Positions 34,057-45,275 of a stretch of DNA of 64,000 nucleotides are shown one piece after another. The DNA is from Pogostemon cablin (Eukaryota > Streptophyta > Magnoliopsida > Lamiales > Lamiaceae), in assembly GCA_023678885.1 (NCBI GenBank), contig CM042970.1, positions 6,054,355-6,118,354 on the forward strand. Direction: 5' to 3'. The position numbers and the translations under genes were made by a program. How positions within the stretch are numbered: position 1 is the stretch's first letter; every line of letters starts with the position of its first letter. The notes below the pieces were generated by a model. It ran no database searches. It saw only the letters and a program-made list of their open reading frames with translations, and was not told the DNA's origin.

Positions 34057-35122
34057 CCCTCAAACACTTCTTTACAGAAAAAATGGAAAATGAAATTAAT
34101 TAAGGTATGGTGTCATTGGTGTGTGTACAGAGGGAGAGATACAATGTGATATGTGGAGAGAGAAAATTATCCCAAAATTAAAGACGGGAGAGAGAGAGAG
34201 AGAGTTTGGTGGAGTAAAAAGTGAATATGGAAAAAGGGAAACTCACTCCAATTAAGTGTTAACACTTTGAAAAAAATTGTTACACTTTGATTGATTTTAT
34301 AGATTTTTGTAAGGTAAATTAAGTATTTTTAAGCATTAAATAATATTATGTGTTAGGGGATGTGAATTTTTTTAAAAAAAGGAAGTGTATTAGAAAGTTA
34401 TTTTTATGTGCTTCTTTATGTTTAGACTTTAGAGTATGAAAAATATATTAGACAAATTTAAAAAAAATATGACAGAATGAATGGAGTATTTTAGTTACAA
34501 AATGGAAAATCTTTTAAAATTTTATGCTTATTCTTTCTAAATATGTCTGATTCTTAAAATTTTGTAATAAATTTTAGAATAATAATGTGAAGATAGTTAA
34601 ATTAGAGATAAAATTGTTAAGTATATATAAATTAAATAATGGCACACAACAATATTAAAATAATAACAAATGACAAAGGAATGACAAATAATATTGCATG
34701 CGAAAAGAAATATGGTATGGAATGTAGAGAGATTTTTAAATTAAATTGCATACTAATTTAAAGTTTAAATGATATATATACTATATAATGTTGACATACA
34801 AACATCATGAAAAAAATTAATGAGGATTGCATTTCATGATTCCAATTAAAAATAATTCTTTGTGGTGGAAGATCATGAGGATTCAATATTATACAATTAT
34901 GATCTATTACATGATTTTAGAGTAGTTCAGGACATATACTGCAATTTATTAAAAATATTATTATCCCATATTTATTTCATAGATTATATTATATTAGATA
35001 ATTTCACAAACTTTATTTAACATAATAAACATATGAGAAATGGTAGAAAATGACATACAAATTGATAGTTGATTTTAAAAATTATTATCCATCATAATTA
35101 TTTTGAAAAAATATCACCTTTT

Positions 35123-35124
<2 letters not shown>
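34057..35124. other. Former 5' flank of the proline-rich gene, then AT-rich DNA
   Basis: Immediately upstream (minus sense) of ATG 34056 lies a GA-rich stretch (34189-34204), compatible with a 5' UTR or promoter. Nothing else is recognised. Confidence 0.35.

Positions 35125-35213
<89 letters not shown>
35125..35213. repeat. (TA)n microsatellite
   Basis: About 44 uninterrupted AT dinucleotides. Other long TA tracts are listed separately. Confidence 0.95.
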
Positions 35214-35216
<3 letters not shown>

Positions 35217-35425
35217 ATCATTTTTCATTATATAATTAATACTTATATTTAAAGTTACACATATGGTGTGCAAAATATCGTATATATGTGAGACCTTTTT
35301 ATAAATGGAAAAATAGATACTCTAAGAATGCATGATAAAAATTATAAAATTGATATCTTATTAGGAAAAAAAGGAATATATATTTACTTATTGAACAGCC
35401 AATTTCTATATTGCAAGCATTAAAG

Positions 35426-35427
<2 letters not shown>

Positions 35428-35509
<82 letters not shown>
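35428..35509. repeat. (TA)n microsatellite
   Basis: About 40 TA units. Confidence 0.95.
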
Positions 35510-35514
<5 letters not shown>

Positions 35515-35976
35515 TGAGACAATCCAAATTGAAAATATATAATTATTATTGTAAAATCGGGGTATTATTTTCTATTTAAAATTTTTATAATTAATTTATT
35601 TAATTTAATAAATTAATATGAATCTGATCCTCGTAATACTAATTCATAATATACATAGATTAATATACGTATGTCATTTGACTTACATCATGATGATATA
35701 ATAGTAATTATGGGAAGGAATGAGTATATATTTTATGATTGTAATTATGATATTTAACGAATATACGATGTTTGTTTGGAAGGTTTGGTATGAAAGAATG
35801 GGAGTGAAAGTAAATATAAATATTTTGTAATGGGAATGTGAATGGGAATGAAAACGGTAATTTGATTCCATTTGTTGGAATCAATCATAGTGTCCAATTA
35901 TATGTGGAATGAAAGTGATTTCACACTACTTTCAAAGTAATTATCTTTTCAATTCCCTGCTTTTAACCAAATACCC

Positions 35977-36151
35977 CTAAAACTTGTGTGTCCGGGATAC
36001 CAATGTCCAAATACCTTTTATTATTAAATAGTATATACCCTTTAGTATAAGGACGTGTACCTTTTTTTCATAAAAAAAATTAATGAAAGTGTATATTTTT
36101 AGAACAAAATATTCCACACCATTTTCACATGGAGACAAAAGAGACCAATTC
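35977..36151 (-). mobile_element. Mutator-like MITE, family B, copy 3
   Basis: From CTAAAACTTGTGTGTCCGGG to GACAAAAGAGACCAATTC, matching both ends of the family B elements at 9012-9420 and 58452-58700, with TATACCCTTTAGTATAAGGA inside. No clear target duplication. Confidence 0.5.
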
Positions 36152-36186
36152 ATATTACGTTACAATACTCTAAAATCATACTTTGA

Positions 36187-36190
<4 letters not shown>

Positions 36191-36229
<39 letters not shown>
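36191..36229. repeat. (TA)n microsatellite
   Basis: About 19 TA units. Confidence 0.9.
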
Positions 36230-36231
<2 letters not shown>

Positions 36232-36428
36232 AACTACAAATAAACATATTTTTTATATATTACTATAATATTTAAATTCGTCTCACACAAGCATTGTCTT
36301 ACAAAAGACTTTTTCATTTGTTATTTATTATTGTTATTATTGTTAATTTTTATACAATAATTTACATAATATTTTTTCGTGCAATTGTTCCGCATATCGC
36401 GCAGGGCATTACTAGTCTATATAAAAAT

Positions 36429-36622
36429 ACACTTCCTCTCATTCATCCTTAAACTATTTATTTTATTATTTTGGACCATTCACTTTTAATATGTATATTT
36501 CCTCTTTTAGACATATGAACATATAAAACATATGCACATCACTGATACAATTAAAATATGACACTCACACACATTACTAATACCCTTAAAATATGAAAGA
36601 CACTTCATTAATACAATTATTC

Positions 36623-36665
<43 letters not shown>

Positions 36666-36730
36666 CAAACAAATACTTTATGAAAGCAGTATTAATAACG
36701 AAGATGAGTGGGTGAGGCTCTAATGGAGTA
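36429..36730. mobile_element. Stowaway-like MITE enclosing a (TA)n tract
   Basis: ACTTCCTCTCATTCATCC against GATGAGTGGGTGAGGCTCTA with GGAGTA at the end. A TA microsatellite (36625-36661) has grown inside. Confidence 0.45.
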
Positions 36731-37309
36731 CAATATTAAATTAATTAAATCAAATTAAAGATACCTATATATAAGAGCAGTAGAATACTAGATATACGTG
36801 CTATCTAATTCCTGTGGTAGAGTAGAAGGCTTGGTAGATTTTATGATGAGATTTTTGAAAAAAAATGAAGAGCATTAATTAAGATTAGACTTTGGGAGAT
36901 ATTATTTAGGTGTCAGTAAATTTTCTTGGCACTCCACTAAATGCCCAACCTGTTCCTACTACACCTATTTTCTTTCCCACATTTATTTAAGGGACGAAAT
37001 TTAAAATAGTTACTATTCCATGCGTTTAATTTTTTTAGCCACCTTTATAATAATATATTTTTTCTAGCTATTTTTTACTATTCATTTCCAAAATACTCAT
37101 TTTCTCTTTAAAATTAATAAAATTTTTTATTTATTCTACCCGATTGATATCCGTATATGATTTACAAAATTCTCTCTTTCTTTTCATCACAATTTTCTTA
37201 TTTAAAATAGACATAGTCCATTACGACCATATCAGGCCTATCATGTTTCCGTACAATAATTAAACAACATTAATCTCGTAATTAACCGACTTGAAATAGT
37301 AACAGTACC
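36731..37309. other. Intergenic DNA left of the pararetrovirus
   Basis: AT-rich, no gene recognised. Confidence 0.35.
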
Positions 37310-37543
37310 TTTTTTGACCGTCAATCCACCGGGTATCCGGAAGGTTTTACAGCTGTTCTTCACAACCAACCACGCACCCCGCAGTGTGATGGTTCAATCC
37401 CGTTCCTTCAGCGGACCTCAGCACAATCCTGGTTCGTTTCCTACACCGAGTGTACAGGATGCTGCTACTGTTTTACGTCGGAAAATATGAAGATTAAGGT
37501 TGCAGAATATAATGGAAGGTTACATAATTCGGGCAGTGCCCAA

Positions 37544-37558
37544 GATTATTTATTTATT
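37544..37558 (-). terminator. Polyadenylation signal in the pararetroviral leader
   Basis: Minus strand reads AATAAATAAATAATC, about 170 nt downstream of the TATA box. Caulimoviruses place their poly(A) signal this far after the pregenomic RNA start, so it is passed once and used on the second pass. Confidence 0.55.
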
Positions 37559-37729
37559 GAATGGAGAAATTTATTACACACTCATTCTCACATAACAAGA
37601 GAAGATAACTCCTTTAGCTACCTATTGTAGCTGCACTCAAAACACTCATACAAAGAAAGAAATACAAGGTTTATTTAGAAAGAGAAAACAGAGGGTGATG
37701 GTCGATGTCTTCTGCTTCCTCATACCCTC

Positions 37730-37831
37730 TATTTATAGAGGCCTTCGGACTTGAAATCCGGATTTCAAAGCCTCTTAATCCTTTGTGACGTCACTGCTTA
37801 CGTCATCATGTTAGCGTCAGCACTTACGTCA
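37730..37831 (-). promoter_or_regulatory. Pregenomic RNA promoter of the pararetrovirus
   Basis: TATA box TATAAATA (minus strand, 37730-37737) in CTCTATAAATAGAGGG. Between 50 and 100 bp upstream lie four TGACG motifs on the minus strand: TGACGTCA (37786-37793), TGACGTAA (37798-37805), TGACGC (37814-37819) and TGACGTAA (37824-37831). TGACG pairs form the as-1 element bound by plant TGA bZIP factors in caulimovirus promoters. Transcription would run leftward from about 37700. Whether it is active is unknown. Confidence 0.75.
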
Positions 37832-37899
37832 TCTTGCTTTGGATGTCATTTTTAGTAGCTGGTTGGTCCTCTTTTCTACATCGTATGCCTCCTTGGGGG

Positions 37900-39324
37900 C
37901 CACCCTTGTTGGTCACATGTCTCTTACCCTTTCAGAAAGGTCATTTGACTCTTGCTTTTTTTAAGAGTCATTTGTCCTCTTTGGTGCCAGATGATTCTCC
38001 TGTCTCCTGGGTATTCCGAAGAGATTTTACTCTCTTCTTTCCACGTGTCTCCTTTGTTGGGAGTGGATCAGCAGTTCTGATCATCCCTATGCCCAGCCTT
38101 ATCCTTTTCCAAACTCCGGCTCTGTTTGGGTGGAACAACTCGAACATACCTTGTTTGTCCATTGCCCGAAATGGGCCATGTTGCAATATCTGCGATGAGT
38201 TTGTTTACTCACCGAAATCTTATTTCTCTAAAGAAGGTCTTGTTTTTCTTGGAAGGCCTTCTCAGCGAACACTGTTTTCTTTTCTGTTAAAGTATTCAAC
38301 AGAAAAGACTCATTCAAAGACTTATGCTCGAACTTGAATGAGAACTTCACCTCCACCATTGCTTTGATACATGCATACAAACCCCTCGCTCTTCGCGTAG
38401 AGATCTGTTCTTCAGAAAATGTAGAAACCAAGACTGGTTCCTTTCCAGAAGACTCTTTGATCTTATTTGATGCTGAAACATCGGGTCTTCTTTGCTTGAT
38501 GAAATGGAAGGCCTCGTGGTTGCCTTTCCCGATTGGTTCTGGGCCGCACTGGTGAAGTACACTCTAATACATCGCCTCTAGATAGAGTCGAGTTGTTTTC
38601 CCATGCCTTGAAAACCTTTTCTCCCAGTCAATCTGAAAGTTTTGCAAGTTCTGGGAAACCTGGTGCAACAGTATAGATCAAGGCTAGTGCCCAAAGTCAT
38701 ACCACTGCTTTACATCCATTGAATTTGAGCCTTCTCGCATCCAAACTCGGGGATATTCCCCAGATATATCCACCCGACATTTCTCCGATCGGATTCCTTG
38801 TCTGGTGTTCAATTTCTCCCAGCTAGCCTGATATTTATGCCAATAAGAGAAATTAGCTAAGTTAATACCAACCTTAGCAGTGCTAGTCATAGGCCTAAGG
38901 TTGATCTCTCCCTCTTTAACCCCAGAGGTGCTGGGTTGACTCGTCGACTCTAGATGTGACTCCAGGTCTTCGATTTTTCCTTCGACCAGTTCCTCTTTTA
39001 GAGGTTCCAGTTTAGGACTTGACTAAGGGTACTTGAATCCCTTGCTCCGGGTTTAGAGCCCCGTTCTCGACTACTCTCATTTTGTCGATTGCAATTGCTA
39101 TCAACAGCCCGGAGGAGTGGCTCTCGTGTTGCTTCGAACAGACTTGCGCCGTTTCGAATGCAGTCTCGTATGCGATTAGACACTTTGGTCTGATCACTAT
39201 CTTGTATTCTTCCGGCACGCCTTGCATTGAGTGTCAGATTCTCAAATTTCCTTCGGAGCAACTCAAGATTGCTCATCAGGTGCCTTGAAACCGTCAAGAT
39301 GGAGTCTATATCAGCTCCTTCCAT
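37900..39324 (-). pseudogene. Pararetroviral last frame, probable transactivator/inclusion-body protein, broken
   Basis: Begins at ATG 39324, overlapping the end of the RNase H frame in another phase. The first open segment (38998-39324, 108 residues) is charged and helical-looking, starting MEGADIDSIL. Further pieces follow in shifted frames at 38684-38890 (SYWHKYQASWEKLNTR) and 38228-38562. Its position after the polymerase and before the promoter is that of the transactivator (ORF4/ORF6) of this family. At least three frame breaks or stops occur. Assignment rests on position more than on a motif, and the 3' limit is uncertain. Confidence 0.55.
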
Positions 39325-41467
39325 CTCTCGTCAGGAAATCAGCCAAATCATTATCAACAGATTTAATAATGACAATATTAAAATCATAATATTGGCATTC
39401 TGCTTGCCATCTTAATAGTCTAGCTTTTCTAGTTTAGATTCGATTTTATTTTTCAAAAAGGCTTTGACGCTTGTGTTATCAATCTTGAGGATGAATTTCT
39501 TCTTGAGAAGAAATAGCGGCCATTTCTTGAACGTCTTTCGAACTGCAAAGAACTCCTTTTCATTGATGTGCCATCTATTAGCTTCGTTCTCCGTAATGAG
39601 TCCGCTACAGTATCTGCATGACACTTCTCCTTCTATTGTGGACTTTGTAAGAACTGCTGCCCACCAATGGCCATTGGCATCTGTATACAGTACCAGATCA
39701 TCCTCGTCATTAGGAATGGCTAATTTGGGGAGCTTTTTGCAAACCTCCTTTAGTTGTTTATCCATTACTCGGTGTGATTCTTCCCATTTGAATTCAGCAT
39801 CCTTTTTCAATAAAGGACTGAACACCTTCCTGTATTGTGCCAGATTGTAGATGAGCATTCCAGCAAAGTTGACCACTCCTAAGAAACTTTGGAGTTGTTT
39901 CTTATCCTTGAAATCTTCGGGAAATCCTTGGACCTTTTCTACAATATTGGGTTGTAGAATAATTCCAGACTCGTCGATCTCGACTCCAAGAAACTCGATC
40001 TGCCTTGTTGCTATTACTGTCTTCTTTTTAGAAAGCACCAATCCTTCCTTGTGGCATGCCTCTGAAAATATTTACAGATGCGCCAAATGCTCCTTCATGT
40101 TCTTTGAGGCTATGAGGATGTCATCCACATAAACGAACATAAATGAGAAATAATCTTTAAAAGATTATCCATCTTCCTTTGGTATATCTGGGGTGCGTTT
40201 GCCAAGCCCATAGGCATGACATTCCAGATATAATGGCCTTGTGGTACATGACATTCCAGATATAATGGCCTTGTGGTGTGGAGAAGGTTGTGAACTTCTT
40301 GCTTCCTTCTTCCATCATAATCTGGTAGAATCCAAATTTACAATCAAACTTTGAGAATACCTTGGCATTCTTGATACAGTTGACCAAATGTTTCCTACTT
40401 GATATATAGTATCCATCGAACTCCAAGATGTTGTTGATCCCTTTGTAGTTGATCACAAGTCTCGGTTTTCCCGCTTGACTTCTCCATGATTTCAAACTAG
40501 AAATCTTGGGCTGCTGTATGGAGATACTCCTGGTGATATCAACTCAAGGTCCAGATGTTCCTTAAGTATTTGTTGCATATCCTTTCGATCCTCTTGGTTC
40601 ACCAGGATAGGCTTGTATCTCACGAACTCGTGCTCCTTTCCTTCTTTTACTTTGAGTGAAGCTTTGAGCTCGTTTTTATCCCACCAGGCTAGAGGGTCCT
40701 CATTGAAGTTCCTCTGTATCTTCTTCTTGACGTCTTCCAAAGATGTTTGTTCTTCGATTGTGATGTCTCTCTGTATACTTTTTCCCAAGCTTGCTTTGAG
40801 AAGATGAATTGTATTTTCCTTTAATCTCTCCATCCTCCTTTAGTCTCGGTTCTCATCTGAAGGACCGCTTCGCCATATTTCCTTTGATCATTCATCTTTG
40901 GATGACTAAGTTTTCCTTCATCACCACCCTTGCTGCGAAATTTGATTGACATTTTTCTTTGAAATGCATTACGCAGTCTTGATGCAATGATCTTATGTTC
41001 AAACAAGGTTGTGAAAATAAGTTTCCTTGTTGCATTTTCTTGGATAAAACGCTTGAATGTCCTAACAGAATATCTGCTCCGGTGTCGTGGAAATATATCG
41101 GTGGAGTTTTCACCATGTACCACAGGGTACGATCTGCTCCTCCGATCATGATTTTTGCCTGCTTGATTCCTCTGTTAAGGATTAACACCCTTTGAGAGAA
41201 ATCTTTTCCTAGTACTGTTGACAATTCTTCACCTGAGTCTTTCGGAAAGACTCCTTCTTTTGCTGTATAGATCCCAGCTCCTGAATCAATGTATGCCGCA
41301 AAATACTCTGCACGATGTTCCTTATATATCATCCTTACGGTGATATATATCGAAAATGGACTTGTGGCCATGGATGGATCAGAGCTTAAAACCCCGAGCT
41401 CTACTAGTAGACTTTGTATCTTTTTCCCTTGACCGTAAACTCCATTCCATCTTGCAGTCTTTCCCAA
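39310..41467 (-). pseudogene. Pararetroviral protease-reverse transcriptase-RNase H, broken
   Basis: Order on the minus strand: aspartic protease with DSGA (41467-40892 frame, with ILLG downstream), reverse transcriptase N-terminal part (40833-40492; PYSSPRFLV), RT palm with KPRLVINYKGINN (40495-40157), the catalytic YVDD near 40112-40125, then connection and RNase H (40041-39412; LYTDANGHWWAA, INEKEFFAVRKT, LKIDNTSVKAFL), and a final RWQAECQYYDF segment. Breaks: frame change near 40895, another near 40493, a 32-bp tandem duplication (40215-40246 / 40247-40277) that shifts the frame, a stop shortly after YVDD, and a frameshift near 39415-39430. Key catalytic residues are still readable, but the frame is not intact. 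Confidence 0.85.
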
Positions 41468-42667
41468 GGTTTATGATCCTCGAGAAACTCCAATTCCAGT
41501 ACTAGTTGTTCTGGGAATCTTCCTGCAACTCCTTCGATTATCAGCTCTAGATCGCCGAGTTTGGGCTGTCCTTGGTATCTCCCAGTTGTTGGTTGCTGGT
41601 TGTTGGAGATAATACAGGACATCACAAGGAATATAGTTTTCCTTTTTATTGATATCGAATATTACTTCGACTCCTCTCCATCCTTCTGGGCATTTTAGTT
41701 CACCTTTAGTAGTGAACTTTTTTGATTCCTGGATCACCTCCACGATTGGTTTCTTTCCTCATTTCTCGCTAATCATTCTGTCTTCTTGGAAAGAAATTCT
41801 TCTTTGCTCTAATCTGAGGCTGTTTTGTCTGCTCCAGATCGTCTTGTCTTTGATCCGCAAATCCATATCGTGAATTGGTGATAACTCTATTATCTCTGGC
41901 CTAGTTGCACATGCAACTTTCTCGAACACTTCAGGTATCTCAATATACTTCTTCATTTGGAATAGATCCGAATGATGAGTGTTGGAGAGGGCATACGAGA
42001 TACTGTATGTGATAGAGTAAGGCCTATTCCCTTCCTTCATCAAGTCTTTGTTTTTGAAATCTTGATGAAGAGTAAGTGCCCTGTTGAAATCTCGGTCTGC
42101 TAGAGTGTACGCGATCCTTGGATAAATATAGGATGCTACTTTTCTTGCGTACAGATTTCCCGAGAGTCCTCCTAGGCATGCTTCTCTTGTGATCTTGATT
42201 CTCTTATCAAAGACCGCAATATCGATTGGTGTATCGATTCCTTCTTTGAATGTAGCTTTGATGAGAATCCGAATGGCTCCGATATAGACCCAAGATATAG
42301 TCTTGGACATCCTCTCCAGGAGTTTACTTAGTTCCTTCTTGATTTCTTCATAAGGAACCAGTTGCATTTCCATCATATTTCCTGTGAGCTCCATTGGGAT
42401 GACAATCTCCCCTTCGGTCACTTTGTATATGATGTTGTGTTTCCTATTCTTGAAACTTGGAAAGAATTTTTCCAATTTTCTCACAGTGAATCCATCGTAT
42501 AGGCTGAGCCTTGGATCCTCTTTCATGATTCTCATAAGGGCTTTATGAGAAATAGATGTCTGGGAAAAGAATTCAGACATATCTTCTTGCATCTCTTTCC
42601 TAAAGATTTCCTCTTCACTCCGACTCATCTTCGGAAGAGTCGTCTTGGCTAAAGAATTCTTCTTCAT
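41404..42667 (-). pseudogene. Pararetroviral movement protein, broken near its 3' end
   Basis: A 302-residue open frame (42667-41759) overlaps the end of the coat protein frame. It has the 30K-superfamily pattern: a hydrophobic beta-rich core with a YIGAIRILIKATF-like strand, then DTPIDIAVFDKRI. A stop at 41759 interrupts it; related sequence resumes at 41743 (NYIPCDVLYY) and changes frame again near 41600. Movement proteins of this superfamily line plasmodesmata so virus can pass between cells. The true start may be the downstream Met of MSRSEEEIF. Confidence 0.75.
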
Positions 42668-43853
42668 AGATGCTCTCGTCCGAGGGTATATCTTCGAACT
42701 GATATACCTGTACTAGGTCTTGGAAGTAAACTGCTTTCTCCATTTCTGGAGTTATCTCGAACTGTCGTACTCTCCTTTTCTGGTTTTCCGGGCAATCTGG
42801 TGCGATATACTTTCTTGCTCCACACGGGTAGCAGTTGCAATCCTTGAATCTTTCGTTGATTCGTGTGGCCGCTCTTCGGAACGTCTTTCTTATGGGAGTT
42901 CTTCCTGTGCTCCTTTGGTTTGACCCTGAGGATGAGGCTTGGCTTCTTGAACTCCATCTTGATGGTCCAGATCTTTGCCCTGATTTATAGCTTCGGGCCT
43001 TTTGTTTAGACCAAAATGATCTTGGTCTTTTGGATCTCCATCCTCCGCTCCTTTGATTGTAAGGATGATTCTTCTTCATCATTTTTTGCTTCTTTGAGTT
43101 TTTTCCAATGGTAGTTAGAAGATCATTGCTTTCGCAACATAAGGGGACTGTCTTGTTAATTCCCCTTAATCTCTTGTAGTTCTTGTGTAGCGCCGTTTGA
43201 TGATACCACTCTGCAATCTTGGCTTTGAGGAAGGACATTCTCCTTGCTATCGAATCCAGCTCGCATGGTTCATACTCTTTGATCAACATTTCTCTCCATG
43301 GGCTCAGGATCTTGGCAAAAAATAAGTGGAATACTTCTTCCTCTTTGACCTTAGATTTTCATCTATACTCTGTGAAGAGTTTGATGTACTCATCTACGTG
43401 ACAAATGTCAAGTAGTTCTAGGCTGTATAGGGCATTCCTATACTTCTTTTTCTTTTCTTCTTCCATTCCTTCGAAGTATCCTACTCCGATGAAATGAATC
43501 TTGAAGATCTTGGCCATTCGATCGACAATATTACCTAGATCTTCGTCTTCCAAAGCCTCCTTTTTGACTTCGTCTGAGAGCTCTTCCCAGGTGCATTTTA
43601 CTGATCCTTCCAGACTCATAATAAGAAATCTTATGAACCCTTCTTTGTCCAGCTCCAATGCGCCACCTGCGATCTTCATGACATTTTTCCATTCATCGAT
43701 CAAGGCTTCTCTATTCTTGAAGTCTAGAGTGTCGAGGTTTAAGATCAACCCGTATGAATTTATCGGTTCAAGGTGAGACCGGCCATATGAGGTGTTGTGT
43801 ATATTAGATCCTCGAACTCGGCTTGCTTCTGTTGACATTCCTATGACCTTCAT
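42615..43853 (-). pseudogene. Pararetroviral coat protein region, broken
   Basis: An N-terminal core lies in 43853-43359 (hydrophobic and acidic, with LIDEWKNVMKIAGG). A stop near 43358 is followed by the C-terminal part (43289-42615), which has a Lys/Arg/Ser-rich nucleic-acid-binding segment, a zinc-knuckle-like CNCYPCGARKYIAPDC and an acidic Ser/Glu/Asp tail. The knuckle has Tyr where a C-x2-C-x4-H-x4-C motif needs His, so the finger is probably defective. Confidence 0.75.
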
Positions 43854-44055
43854 TTTGAAGTTTCCTGGTGGTTAGAATGTATCTTCTTGTCTTGCCCCAT
43901 AGACTCCGTATGATCCAGAGGTTCATTCTTGGCTCCGATCCTATTGTGTCTGATGAGCTTGAGACTGTTGTTGAGAACTTGATGCCTCTCCAACGTTCAT
44001 ATTTAGATCTACAATTGATAATCCTTGAAAGGACTCATATAGATATTGTAGATCT

Positions 44056-44861
44056 TCAAGATTTGCTCTTTCCATCTGGGGATGTGGAGTCTCCTCGAAG
44101 GATATCAATCATCTTCTCGCTTTTGGACTTTGGCCTTATGACCTCCGTCGTTTTCCCTTTTTGGTGTAAAAGGGGTTCTGTTCCAAAGGTTAGTGATAAC
44201 CTTCCTCCAGGACTTCTTCCTGCCACCTTGGTTTCCAGGGACTTTACTTGTTCTATCAACTTCATGATGAGGTCGAATTGTTTGTTCTGCAATTTCTCGA
44301 CCTTGTCCATCTTGAGGCTGATCTCGAACATCGCCTTAGACATGCTTTGACAATATTCTCCAAAGAATCTCACTGTATTGTGCAATTCTCTAAGATCTTG
44401 GTTCATCTTAGAGTTATCTGCCTCGATCTCCCTCACTCTGTCATTCTTTCCAATGTGTAAATTGGTAGGGCTTGCAAATTTTTCTCGGACCCTGGTTTGG
44501 TCGTCTCCTCCATTGTTCTTGTTTGGGGATTCGTCTATGGATCTCGGTGAAACTTCGGATTTCCACTATGTTCCTCGAAATTTTCTTGGAACAATTTATC
44601 TCTGTCTGGCGAATTTCTTCCAAACGTTCCTCTTTGGTGAGGTCCTTAAGTTTCGCCAATTTCCATTTTCGATCGAGGTTTTCCCAAAATCGATCGGCGT
44701 CCTCGTTCTCTTTCTCTACGTATTGTCTATACAACACATTACAGTATTGTTGTATAGAACTGCTTGTTTCGTCATATCCAACGGGCCAAAAGTCTCAGTT
44801 GCTCCAGCTTGGAACAGGACTAATAGTCATGTCACTCTCGAATGTCGAACTTTCGTTCGAA
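44056..44861 (-). pseudogene. N-terminal region of pararetroviral ORF1 (coiled coil), broken
   Basis: The first in-frame ATG near 44861 opens a frame that stops within about 25 codons. Homologous-looking sequence continues in another phase at 44737-44441 (98 residues, Glu/Lys/Arg-rich) and again at 44436-44056 (126 residues). The last has heptad-like spacing, e.g. FEISLKMDKVEKLQNKQFDL, consistent with the coiled-coil/virion-associated domain that precedes the coat protein in related genera. Family assignment is inferred from position and coiled-coil character. Confidence 0.55.
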
Positions 44862-44943
44862 TCCATATCTCTTTGAAACTCTCCTCTCGTTAAATGATAT
44901 AAGTTTATAATAATTTTTCTATTCATAAATAAATAAACCTAGT

Positions 44944-44955
44944 GCTCTGATACCA
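44944..44955 (-). promoter_or_regulatory. Primer-binding site of the pararetrovirus
   Basis: Minus strand TGGTATCAGAGC, identical to the tRNA-Met site used for minus-strand DNA synthesis in Caulimoviridae. It lies at the right border of the integrated copy. Confidence 0.85.
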
Positions 44956-44984
44956 TTTTAAAACGTGATAAAAGTGATAAAAAT

Positions 44985-45275
44985 AGCAGACATATAAACT
45001 GAATAAGCAAATACATCTAGGCCGAATAGGCAAATATGTATAGGCTGAATAAGAAAATATGTATAGGCCGAATAAAACGACTATTTAGATGAAAACATAT
45101 AGACCGAATAGACAAATACGTATAGGCCGAATAGGATATAACACATAAAATTATAAAATTTTCATTTAAATGAATTTAGAGTAAAAGGGTGTTAAATATA
45201 AAAAATTACTAGAAAAATTAATCTTTTTAACATACTTGGCTAGAAAAAGTAGTTGCCATTATCACTTTATTTAAT
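44985..45275 (-). repeat. TTCGGCC repeat block adjoining the pararetrovirus
   Basis: Five or so tandem units of about 23-35 bp of the type ATAGGCCGAATAGGCAAATA (45010-45135), followed by GCCATTATCACTTTATTTAA. The CTATTCGGCC core and the trailing TTATCACT motif are shared with 4026-4933, so both are copies of one repeat family. Confidence 0.6.

Larger units (their letters stand above)
37310..44960 (-). mobile_element. Endogenous pararetrovirus (Caulimoviridae, Solendovirus/Cavemovirus-like), inactivated
   Basis: About 7.65 kb, close to one full circular genome. Minus-strand order: primer site (44944-44955), coiled-coil region, coat protein with zinc knuckle, movement protein, aspartic protease, reverse transcriptase, RNase H, probable transactivator, then promoter and leader. 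Coat protein before movement protein before protease-RT with a separate last frame is the Solendovirus/Cavemovirus arrangement and differs from Caulimovirus (movement protein first). No integrase and no LTRs, as for this family; integration is presumably by host repair. Linearised near the primer site, a common breakpoint. All coding regions are broken, so this copy cannot make virus. The left border (near 37310) is a guess from composition. Confidence 0.88.

Noticed and set aside
35085..35273. Frames with long Tyr-Ile repeats
   Set aside because: Produced by (TA)n microsatellites; the same applies near 36190 and 60850-61060.
37385..37420. Possible tRNA T-arm (GGTTCAATCCCG)
   Set aside because: No acceptor, D or anticodon arm at the correct spacing.
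38334..44893. + strand frames of 60-171 residues across the pararetrovirus
   Set aside because: Antisense to recognisable viral domains; no independent features.
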